Source: Bacillus sp. ISL-18 (GTDB taxonomy: Bacteria > Bacillota > Bacilli > Bacillales > Cytobacillaceae). From it: a stretch of DNA of 44,649 nt. Below the pieces are notes generated by a model. That model saw only the letters and a list, made by a program, of their open reading frames with translations, was not told where the DNA came from and did not search any database. The position numbers and the translations under genes are program-made. Shown piece by piece: positions 25,426 to 32,772 of this stretch (positions within the stretch are counted from its first letter, which is position 1; every line of letters begins with the position of its first letter). The stretch is taken from positions 1-44,649 of the forward strand of contig NZ_JAGGQG010000021.1 of NCBI RefSeq assembly GCF_018613415.1, written 5' to 3'.

Positions 25426-25587
25426 ATATAGATCTCCTTTTATGATTTACTTTTCTATTTTGCCTAAAGTATCAAGTTAAAGTTACGAGTATTCGAGAGA
25501 AAATTAAATCGTACTGAGGGAGCTTAGTGGAGGTTCCGAAAAGTATCGTTCTTGGAACTGATAAGATAGTAGCTCATCCAGTATTAC

Positions 25588-25612
25588 TACCCCATCATTA
25601 TCGGGTAGTTTA
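25588..25612 (+). terminator. Hairpin ACTACCC...GGGTAGT
   Basis: ACTACCC and GGGTAGTTT pair across a 10-base loop, followed by T-rich sequence on the plus strand. No plus-strand gene precedes it nearby, so it may be a leftover of lost DNA. The surrounding 25426-25645 has no gene. Confidence 0.35.
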
Positions 25613-25645
25613 ATTTAATATTCCTTTTTAATCTTGCCTACTCTA

Positions 25646-25912
25646 CTATTCTCGTCCAAAAGAGCGACTGAAAGATTGCACAATTTGACGAGCATTTTTT
25701 AAACGGAGAGATTCATACTCTAAAAGTACCTCAGATGCTTCAGATCCCTTTATTCCTTTTTCAACACATTCGACTAAGGTAGCAGCATCTTGTAAGGAAG
25801 CCAAGGCTTTTGAGCTAGCAGCCAGACAATTGCAATTTGAGCAAGAGTTGCATTTTTCTGTTCTACAACTTTTTAAATAAATCAACTAGAGCTTGATTTT
25901 CTTGAAGATGCT
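25646..25912 (-). pseudogene. Chimeric scar: aldo/keto reductase tail joined to monooxygenase tail
   Basis: Reading the minus strand from about 25912 gives KHLQENQALVDLFKK. After a frameshift it reads VVEQKNATLAQIAIVWLLAQ and KPW, the classic C-terminal part of an aldo/keto reductase. It then switches within a few bases to ASLQDAATLVECVEKGIKGS, EASEVLLEYESLRLKNARQI and a SFSRSFGRE end. That is a near copy of the C-terminus of the FAD monooxygenase at 17971. The two unrelated families are joined near 25800. This is a deletion or recombination junction between members of the cluster and not a functional gene. Confidence 0.78.
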
Positions 25913-25998
25913 TTAACTAGAGTAGTTGAATAAGAACTCAATAATTTTTAAAAGCAGCCCGATAGAAGCTGAAGGCACTGTATAAATTCCCTATTGAA

Positions 25999-26042
25999 AA
26001 AAAGGTATAATATCTCATATTTGCAAGGGATTATACCTTTTT
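25999..26042. terminator. Bidirectional terminator AAAAAGGTATAAT...ATTATACCTTTTT
   Basis: The 13-bp arms at 25999-26011 and 26030-26042 pair perfectly around an 18-base loop, with A- and T-runs on either side. It ends the transcript of the reductase at 26097 on the minus strand. Confidence 0.75.
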
Positions 26043-26096
26043 GCTTTTAGTCTCCGTTTCAAAACAGGTGTAAAACAAATAATTTATTATCAATAA

Positions 26097-27077
26097 TTAA
26101 CTATGACCAACGATTGCGTGCGGTGCATATGGCTCTTCCAAGTAAGCAACTTCTTCCGTTGATAAAGAAAGAGAAAGAGCAGCTACTGCATCTTCGATAT
26201 GGGAAATTTTCGTAGCACCGACAATAGGAGCTGTTACCGGTTCTTTCTGCAGCAGCCAAGCAAGTGCAACATGAGCGCGTGGAACACCATGTTTCTCTGC
26301 TAGTTCAGCAACACGATCTACGATTAATCGATCAGTATCTGCTTTTGCGTCATATTTCATTTTTTGAACTTGATCCGTTTCTGAACGATGCGTTGTTTCC
26401 GACCAATCACGTGTTAATCTCCCCGATGCGAGCGGACTATATGGAGTTACCCCAATTCCTTCCTCCTTACAAAGTGGCAGCATCTCCCTTTCCTCTTCAC
26501 GGTATATGAGGTTTAAATGATTCTGCATCGAGACAAATCTTGTCCACCCATGTTTCTCTGCTACATGTAATGCCTTTTGGAACTGCCATGCGTACATGGC
26601 AGAAGCACCAATGTATCTTGCCTTCCCAGCCTTCACCACATCATGTAATGCTTCCATCGTTTCTTCAATAGGGGTATTGTAATCCCAGCGGTGGATGATA
26701 TAAAGGTCTACATAATCCGTTCCGAGTCTCTTAAGGCTCTTATCAATTTCACTCATGATTGCCTTTCGGGAAAGCCCCGCACCATTTGGACCTTCATGCA
26801 TCCGATGATAAACCTTCGTTGCTAGGACGATTTCATCCCGATTGGCAAAATCCTTTAAAGCACGTCCCACAATTTCTTCACTCGTTCCGTCTGCATACAC
26901 ATTTGCTGTATCAAAGAAATTGATCCCTAATTCTAGTGCCTTTTTAATAACCGGTCGGCTTTTCTCCTCTTCAATTACCCATTTATGGGGCCAGCGCTCT
27001 GCTACACCAAAGCCCATGGTACCCAGGCAAATCCGTGATACATCTAAACCAGTATTTCCAAGTTTTGTATATTGCAT
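26097..27077 (-). CDS. Aldo/keto reductase
   Basis: A 326-residue enzyme of the potassium-channel-beta/YqkF-like AKR subgroup. The features are YTKLGNTGLDVSRICLGTMG at the start, FFDTANVYADGTSEEIVGRA (Asp, Tyr), ATKVYHRM (Lys), LYIIHRWD (His), and the cofactor segment TAPIVGATKISHIEDAVAAL near the end. All catalytic residues are present. The start has AAGAGGG upstream. It lies alone with its own terminator, between the chimeric scar and the SDR gene. General carbonyl reduction is the likely role. Confidence 0.92.
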   Translation of the reverse strand: MQYTKLGNTGLDVSRICLGTMGFGVAERWPHKWVIEEEKSRPVIKKALELGINFFDTANVYADGTSEEIVGRALKDFANRDEIVLATKVYHRMHEGPNGAGLSRKAIMSEIDKSLKRLGTDYVDLYIIHRWDYNTPIEETMEALHDVVKAGKARYIGASAMYAWQFQKALHVAEKHGWTRFVSMQNHLNLIYREEEREMLPLCKEEGIGVTPYSPLASGRLTRDWSETTHRSETDQVQKMKYDAKADTDRLIVDRVAELAEKHGVPRAHVALAWLLQKEPVTAPIVGATKISHIEDAVAALSLSLSTEEVAYLEEPYAPHAIVGHS

Positions 27078-27160
27078 TTTTTATCCCTCTTTCTAATAGA
27101 TATAATGAATCTTAATCCTCCTATGTTTTTTTCGTTTCGAATATCCATTTAATTTTTGTT

Positions 27161-27880
27161 TTATAATTTTATTTGTGTTGCTTCTTCTAATTTGGCTAGC
27201 AGTTGATTTTGCAAGTCAATATTTTCTACTCTTTCATCATAACGAGAAAGCTTCTTATGGTAGTAATAATTCCCTGAGCTCAAGGCATTTTTATCCTCAC
27301 CACTAGCTAGCCAAACCTGTGAGGAATAGCCACCTTCAAGAGAATCATTTGCGCCTGCACCACCCATGCGAGTTGGCACCCAGCCAGGATCAACTGCATT
27401 GACAAGCACATCTGGCCATAAACGACTGACCGCTTTCATCAGTAATAACAAGGCTAATTTGGAACTTGAATAATCTGTTTCTTGTTCTAAATGATCAATG
27501 TTCAATCTAGAACCGCGATGCATTCCAGATGAGACATAAATAATCCGTTTGGGTTTCTCAATAAGGCTAGTTAAAAGATAAGGCGCTTCAATATTCACTG
27601 TGTAGGTTAAACGAGCATCTGGCGTGTATACTCCTGCATTATGAATAATGACATCAAATCGACCGAATTGATTGACTTGTTTAGCCACTGAGAGAATTTC
27701 TTCTTTCTTTCCTAGGTCTCCAATGACCACCTGAGTGGCACCTGGATTTTCTTTTAAAGCCTCTTTTGCACGAGCTTCATTGCGTGCATGTAAAACTACT
27801 TCATTTCCTTGAGCAATTAGCTCTTTTGCTGCCAATGCACCAAGACCTGTTGATGATCCTGAAATGAAAATTTTTGCCAT
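27161..27880 (-). CDS. Short-chain dehydrogenase/reductase
   Basis: A 239-residue classical-type SDR. The cofactor motif is IFISGSSTGLGALAAKELIA near residues 4-23. NAG is present in IIHNAGVYTP, the catalytic Ser in RIIYVSSGM, and Tyr/Lys in TDYSSSKLALLLL. GWVPTRMGG follows at the expected place. The ATG is preceded by GGAGG. The substrate is unknown. It follows the MFS transporter gene by 84 bp on the same strand and could be read from the same MerR-type promoters. It is complete, unlike the SDR at 22721. Confidence 0.9.
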   Translation of the reverse strand: MAKIFISGSSTGLGALAAKELIAQGNEVVLHARNEARAKEALKENPGATQVVIGDLGKKEEILSVAKQVNQFGRFDVIIHNAGVYTPDARLTYTVNIEAPYLLTSLIEKPKRIIYVSSGMHRGSRLNIDHLEQETDYSSSKLALLLLMKAVSRLWPDVLVNAVDPGWVPTRMGGAGANDSLEGGYSSQVWLASGEDKNALSSGNYYYHKKLSRYDERVENIDLQNQLLAKLEEATQIKL

Positions 27881-27964
27881 TTTTATTCACCTCCAAACTT
27901 ATTTTTCATCAAATTTTCCTGTTTCAACAAATCCAGCAAATTATCGATGAAGCCCCACCTCCCT

Positions 27965-29191
27965 TCAGGACTGCTGCTCATTCATGCCTTTAATCAAGTC
28001 GCCGTCGTACAGGCGGGTTCGTAAAGCGGCCCAGATGATGAGGCCAGCGAGGGTAATGGCCAGGGCAGCGACCATGATCGCGGTCCAACCGCCGAACGCC
28101 CAGAGAGGGCCTGCGATAACCGATCCAATCGCACCTCCGAGAAAGTTACTCACTACGAAAGCCGTGTTCAGACGGCTTCGTGCAGAACCAGGAAGAGCGA
28201 GGAGACGGGTCTGTCCCAACACAAGGTTGGTCTGAGTGGCGATGTCTAAGACAATGACAACGATTATCACCCCAATGATTGAACTTTTCACTACCCAAGC
28301 CGCAACCAGTGACAATGCGAGTAACGCTAAGGCGCCTCCTGCAGCAGGAACGGACCACCCACGGTCGTGCAAAACACCTGCACGCCTTGCAGCTAGTGCA
28401 CCAGCCAAGCCAGCAAGTCCCAAGAGCCCTATCTGACCTGCCGAGTAGGAGAATGGCTCCGCTGTTAGCAGATAAGTTAGTGATGTCCAAAACAGCGAGA
28501 ACACGGCGAAGTTCGCTGCGGAAATGACCAACGTCGGGGGCACTGCACGATGACGTGCCACGGTGGTGAACACTGATCCTAAAAGACGTGGGTAGGAAAT
28601 ATGTTCGCGTGGTTCGAGTCGCGGAATGATTTTGTACAGTATGACAGCAAGAATAATTGCGACACCTGCTGCAATTTCATATATCGCCCTCCACCCGAGA
28701 AGATCGGCTACTAAGCCGCTAATAGTGCGTGAAAGCAGAATACCGATTAGGGCACCCGAAGCGACAGTGCTAACTACTCGTCCACGTCGCTCAGGCTCAG
28801 CTAGTTCACTGGCCAATGGAGTCAAAAGCTGTGCAGAGACGGTGGTCAATCCTAAGCCGCCGAGCGCTGCCAGGAGGACTGAAAACGTCGGTGCTATAGC
28901 GGAGACGATAAGCATCACTGCTGATAGACTCAGAATCAGCGGAATTAGCCGACGTAAATTAAGAACATCGCCTAGTGGCACTAGGAGGAATATTCCGAGC
29001 GCGTATCCAAACTGGGTAACGGTCACCAGCATTGCAGCGGTCGATGATGAGACACCGAGAGACGAGGCGATAATTTGGAACAGTGGCTGAGACAAATATA
29101 AATTCCCGACGGCCAGTCCCGCGGCAATCGCGAAGATGACTGTTTTCGCCGGTGTCATCCGGCGGTCGGAGTTGGTGGATATTTTGGACAT
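27965..29191 (-). CDS. MFS transporter, GC-rich acquired gene
   Basis: The ATG at 29191 (MSKISTNSDRRMTPAKTVIF) is chosen because AGGAGG sits just upstream. The 408-residue protein shows about twelve hydrophobic segments and the major facilitator loop motif GDVLNLRRLIPL between helices 2 and 3. It resembles sugar-efflux or multidrug exporters of the DHA type (YdhP/AraJ-like) with GNLYLSQPLFQIIASSLGVS early on. Base use is unlike the neighbours: the 60 bases from 28081 hold 39 G or C, while the 60 from 27481 hold 22. The gene probably came from a GC-rich organism, apparently with a local ribosome site. It lies downstream of the MerR-type operators and may export the compound sensed there. Confidence 0.9.
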   Translation of the reverse strand: MSKISTNSDRRMTPAKTVIFAIAAGLAVGNLYLSQPLFQIIASSLGVSSSTAAMLVTVTQFGYALGIFLLVPLGDVLNLRRLIPLILSLSAVMLIVSAIAPTFSVLLAALGGLGLTTVSAQLLTPLASELAEPERRGRVVSTVASGALIGILLSRTISGLVADLLGWRAIYEIAAGVAIILAVILYKIIPRLEPREHISYPRLLGSVFTTVARHRAVPPTLVISAANFAVFSLFWTSLTYLLTAEPFSYSAGQIGLLGLAGLAGALAARRAGVLHDRGWSVPAAGGALALLALSLVAAWVVKSSIIGVIIVVIVLDIATQTNLVLGQTRLLALPGSARSRLNTAFVVSNFLGGAIGSVIAGPLWAFGGWTAIMVAALAITLAGLIIWAALRTRLYDGDLIKGMNEQQS

Positions 29192-29344
29192 GCTGAAACC
29201 TCCTAATAATCTAACGATTGTGACAGGCTCGTTAAAATACTGTCGCAACTGTTTATTTAACTTTCTTAAAATATTTCTTTAAGGTGCTTTCCTTATAAAT
29301 TGTTTTTACATTAAACGAATAATCATAGGAATTTTATAAATTAA

Positions 29345-29745
29345 GCCTTAAGCAAGTATAACTATATTACCTTCGAGTTACACGAAGTCAATAGTTTAAA
29401 ATTACTTTTTTGTTCTGTATTTATGGGTTTACAATCTTGAGAACTTAAAGTATTATCACTTTATCACCTTCGTGTTACACGAGGTCAATAGTTTTAATCA
29501 CTTTTTATTACCCTCCTTTGTAATTCTCTATTTAAATTCTTTTGAAAGATCCCTTAACCTACATGATTTATTATGGGATTAATTACAGAACAGAACTTTG
29601 AACATTTGTAACTATACAACATTCGAGTTACACGAAGTCAATAATTTTAAATTCTTTTTTTTGTTCAGCATATAGGATTTACAATCGTAAGAATTTAAAG
29701 TATTATCACCTTACTATCTTCGTGTTACACGAAATCAAATATTTA
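29345..29745. repeat. Tandem duplicated operator module (four MerR sites)
   Basis: The operator occurs at 29371-29391 (A), 29468-29488 (B), 29621-29641 (C) and 29718-29738 (D). A and C share flanks (GTAACTATA-like before, AGTCAATA after). B and D share the preceding AAAGTATTATCAC stretch. The A-B block is therefore repeated as C-D, about 250 bp apart. C also forms TTGACT-19-TATAGT on the minus strand. B (TTGACC-19-TAAAGT) and D are weaker. The rest of the gap between the MFS and MerR genes shows nothing coding. Confidence 0.75.
29361..29391 (-). promoter_or_regulatory. MerR-type promoter for the MFS gene (site A)
   Basis: Minus strand TTGACT (29386-29391), 19-bp spacer, TATAGT (29361-29366). 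The spacer contains the dyad CTTCGTGTAACTCGAAG. It lies 170 bp before the MFS start and points to it. Confidence 0.75.
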
Positions 29746-29782
29746 ATATTATATAATTCATTGAAATATAGGGAGGGCTAAC

Positions 29783-30238
29783 ATGTACACTGTAAAAGAA
29801 GTTGCCAAATTACTTGATTTAACTCAACACACTGTTCGCTTTTACACTGATAAGGGATTAGTTCCAAGTTTACAACGTGATAAAAATAATAATCGAATTT
29901 TTAATGACGACTCTATACAATGGCTTTCAGGAGCAAAAAAATTAAAAAAATGTGGTATGTCAGTGGAGGACATCAAAAAATATGTAGACCTGTGTTTGGA
30001 AGGCGGTTCTACTATTCAGGAACGTTATGAAATAATATTAAAGCAAAAAGAATTGGTTCTAGCTCAATTAGAAGAAATTAAATCAATGGCAGAATATATT
30101 ACTAATAAAGAACAACACTATCGTGACATTATAAATGAAGTAATCCCGGATGATACCAACCCTTCCAATTGGCAAAATGATAAAAATGTCAATTCATCCT
30201 GTCCCTTGGCAAAAGATAAAATGCCGATTGCTCATTAG
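29783..30238 (+). CDS. MerR-family regulator, AdhR-like
   Basis: A 151-residue transcription activator. The winged helix-turn-helix is at residues 1-70 (YTVKEVAKLLDLTQHTVRFY, TDKGLVPSLQRDKNNNRIFN). KKCGMSVEDIKKYVDLCLEG follows, placing one Cys near residue 57, close to where AdhR-type regulators carry their reactive Cys. A dimerisation coiled coil (about 80-120) follows, and another Cys sits near the end (SSCPLAKDK). GGGAGGG precedes the ATG. It diverges from the MFS gene over four copies of a MerR operator, and a fifth copy drives the reductase at 22423. It most likely senses reactive aldehydes, quinones or similar electrophiles. Confidence 0.88.
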   Translation: MYTVKEVAKLLDLTQHTVRFYTDKGLVPSLQRDKNNNRIFNDDSIQWLSGAKKLKKCGMSVEDIKKYVDLCLEGGSTIQERYEIILKQKELVLAQLEEIKSMAEYITNKEQHYRDIINEVIPDDTNPSNWQNDKNVNSSCPLAKDKMPIAH

Positions 30239-30264
30239 TTATTGCTAATACTAATGATACTGCT

Positions 30265-30297
30265 AGTCGATGTTCCTTATCGGGACATCGACTTTTT
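30265..30297 (+). terminator. Terminator of the MerR gene
   Basis: AGTCGATGT (30265-30273) and ACATCGACT (30285-30293) form a perfect 9-bp stem around an 11-base loop, followed by TTTTT. It lies 27 bp after the stop of the MerR gene. Confidence 0.82.
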
Positions 30298-30378
30298 AAC
30301 TTTGTGAGGAAATACACTTAAACTAACCGTTAGCAATAGGTAAGCGTTTGAGGTTATCTCCGGCTTTTCCCCTGCTCC

Positions 30379-30412
30379 GCACGGAACGTGCCAGTTTCCA
30401 AGCATTCCGCGG
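30379..30412 (-). ncRNA. Domain V of the outer group II intron
   Basis: The 34-nucleotide hairpin begins CCGCGGAAT and ends AC-GTTCCGTGC. The 9-base lower arms pair (one mismatch at the base), with the two-base AC bulge and a GAAA tetraloop exactly where domain V has them. The catalytic triad reads CGC. A domain VI-like stem (AAGC/GCTT) and TTACCTAT follow. Confidence 0.82.
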
Positions 30413-30469
30413 TCCATCTAACGATGGTCTTGTTAATTATAAGTTTCAAGTTACTCTTGTTGACCTAGG

Positions 30470-32183
30470 TTATTTAATTCGTTCTAATTTACATTTTTCC
30501 CGATATTTATTAATTTTCTGTAGCATCGGTTCTGTGATCCCCGAGTTTTTCATGAGTATATTCATCTTAGCTGTATCTGTCATATGGATAAGTTTATGTA
30601 CATCTTTATGTAGGATGCGTAGGTTATGAAACTTGTCACTTCCACCGGATTGTATAGGAATATAGTGATGACAGTGCACATCGTGTGCCTGGAGGAATAG
30701 TCCTGTGATTTCACAGTTTCCTTTCTTCATACTGTATCGACTAATTCGATTATCCATATATTCGACACTGCGTGTTGGGATGCTCGATTCCATCAATAGA
30801 GCTATTTCTTGCTTGATATTCTTATGCAAATTCTTATGAATATGCGTACGACCTTTCACCGTGAATGGTGTTAGACTTTGTGTGAAGCTAATAACGTTTT
30901 TTTGGAGGTGGATTCGTTGGATGTGCATATTTCCCGATAGGCTTAAGACGATTGTACATCATTGCACGTATTTCATAGGCAAGACGTGAGAACGCTAAGT
31001 TGACGTGTGTCGCTCTGTTAAAGTAATTATGTAGCCCTAAGACAAAACTATTAAAGAGTAAAGCATTTTGGGCTGTTGGTTAGGAACGTAGTATATCGAT
31101 TCGTTTCTTCGCTTCAGCTTTTATTTTCTGTATTTTCTCAGTTCGAACGAAAGTGTGAGCTACTCGTTTTTTACCTTTACGGTTTGCGCGTATGGCGAAT
31201 CCAAGAAAAACAGATTCATGTTTACGTAGATTAATAATCTTCGATTTTTCTGGTGAAATATCAAGTTTTAGACGTTCCTTTAGAAATAGCTTTACTGCGT
31301 GATACCATTTCTCTGCTGTTTTCCAATCTCTACACAGTATTTTGAAGTCATCTGCGTAACGTACTAAATAGCCTTCTTTTAAATGAGTACGCTTTTTTGC
31401 TAGAAGTTCACCTTCCCTAGTCTTGAATGATTTGTGAAGGGGAAATAGTTCCCATTGATTCGCTACCCATTGGTCCAATTCATTAAGCGCAATGTTCGAA
31501 AGCAGCGGTGAGAGTAAGCCGCCTTGCGGCGATCCTTTTGTCGGAATGCCCTCTCCATCTACCTCGGCTTTCAACATTTTAGATAAACAAGCAATAACTT
31601 GTCTGTCTCGAACGCCTAGATTCCATAGTTGTTTAACCAGCAACGTATGATTAATATTGTCAAAAAAACCGCGAATATCAATATCTACAACGAAATGAAG
31701 TTTCGAATGGTTAACGAGAAATTGAACTCTTGCCATAGCATGGTGGGTAGACCGTAGAGGTCTAAATCCGTAACTATGATTGTAAAAATGAGCCTCCGCA
31801 ATTGGCTCTAGCACTTGTTTAAAACACTGTTGAATTATTCTATCGAGTATACATGGAATGCCTAGCGGTCGCATTTTACCATTATCTTTTTCTATTAGTT
31901 TCCGTCTTACTTTCTTAGGACGATAATTCTTGAGCGGCTTTTGTATTTCTTCAATTAATTCGTTCTCGGTCCGTTTCTCAATATCTAAGATGGTTTTCCC
32001 ATCTGAACCTGGGGTCTTCGACCCTTTATTTGACTTGATTGTGCGATATGCTAATAAAATGTTATTCCTCGACGTGATGATGTCGTAAAGAAAATGGAAT
32101 TTTTCTTTATTTTTGGCTCGTTGATGTAAGTCTGTAAAGGTGTCGGTCATGTCGTAATAATCCCAAAACCGTAGAGCTTGCAC
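30470..32183 (-). pseudogene. ltrA: Group II intron reverse transcriptase/maturase, outer intron, inactivated
   Basis: The first part (GTG at 32183 or the nearby ATG of MTDTFTDL) has the full reverse transcriptase: NILLAYRTIKSNKGSKTPGS, MRPLGIPCILDRIIQQ, YGFRPLRSTHHA, GSPQGGLLSPLLSNIALNEL and the active site YLVRYADDFKI. An in-frame TAA at 31080 cuts the protein at 367 residues. Reading through gives PTAQNALLFNSFVLGLHNYF and the rest of the maturase X domain. A frameshift in an A-run near 30900 then leads to the HNH endonuclease (CEITGLFLQAHDVHCHHYIP, LHKDVHKLIH), ending at 30470. Two separate lesions mean no active maturase is made from this copy. Confidence 0.85.
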
Positions 32184-32662
32184 TGTGGCATCATTCCTTT
32201 TTGAAGCGATGTTCCCACGTTCTTACCCGACCGGTGCAATGCACGTTTGAAAAATAATCATTAACTATCGCTAGACTTGGGGCTGTTCCTCCACCTCTAT
32301 TACCGAGGCTTCGTTAGTCGTACCCCTACCCTCATAAGGACAAATGCATTTCGCCATAATACTTATAGCAACCGTTTCGGGTGACAGCCCTTCAATCAAC
32401 GTTCCTTACTTTCCAAGTACCTTATAACCTAGCTATCTATTCTAAACTTAGGTGCTTCCTGTAAGCCTGTGAGCTGGATACCGCCATTGTTCGGTATAAC
32501 GTGTTTCAGAGAGGCAATTTTTACTCCACATCACTCACCTCATCGTAAGATGAGACAATATTTTCCTATTGTTCGTAACTTTAGACCCGTAATAACGATA
32601 GGTAACCTACTAAGTGTAAAACTCTTCCGAGTTCCATTCTCTTTTCAGCTTTCCCTCGTCCC

Positions 32663-32696
32663 ACACCGTGCGTGAGACTTTCATCTCACACGGCGC
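32663..32696 (-). ncRNA. Domain V of the inner group II intron
   Basis: A 34-nucleotide hairpin that begins GCGCCGTGT and ends AC-GCACGGTGT. Lower and upper stems pair throughout, with a two-base AC bulge and a GAAA loop region. The triad is CGC, as in the outer intron. It lies 77 bp after the maturase stop. Confidence 0.88.
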
Positions 32697-32772
32697 TCCC
32701 TCGAAAATTATGTTTTCTTTATCATCCAATCATGATTTTTCCTCTGGACCTTATGATTTTTCTATTTTGTAT

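Noticed and set aside
28146..28527. Open frames antisense to the MFS gene and in other frames
   Set aside because: The GC-rich transporter gene produces long shadow frames on both strands; none has a ribosome site or a recognisable protein pattern.
29345..29745. CRISPR-like array because of regularly recurring palindromes
   Set aside because: Only four copies, unequal spacing and conserved spacer flanks; they are MerR-type operators in duplicated promoter modules.
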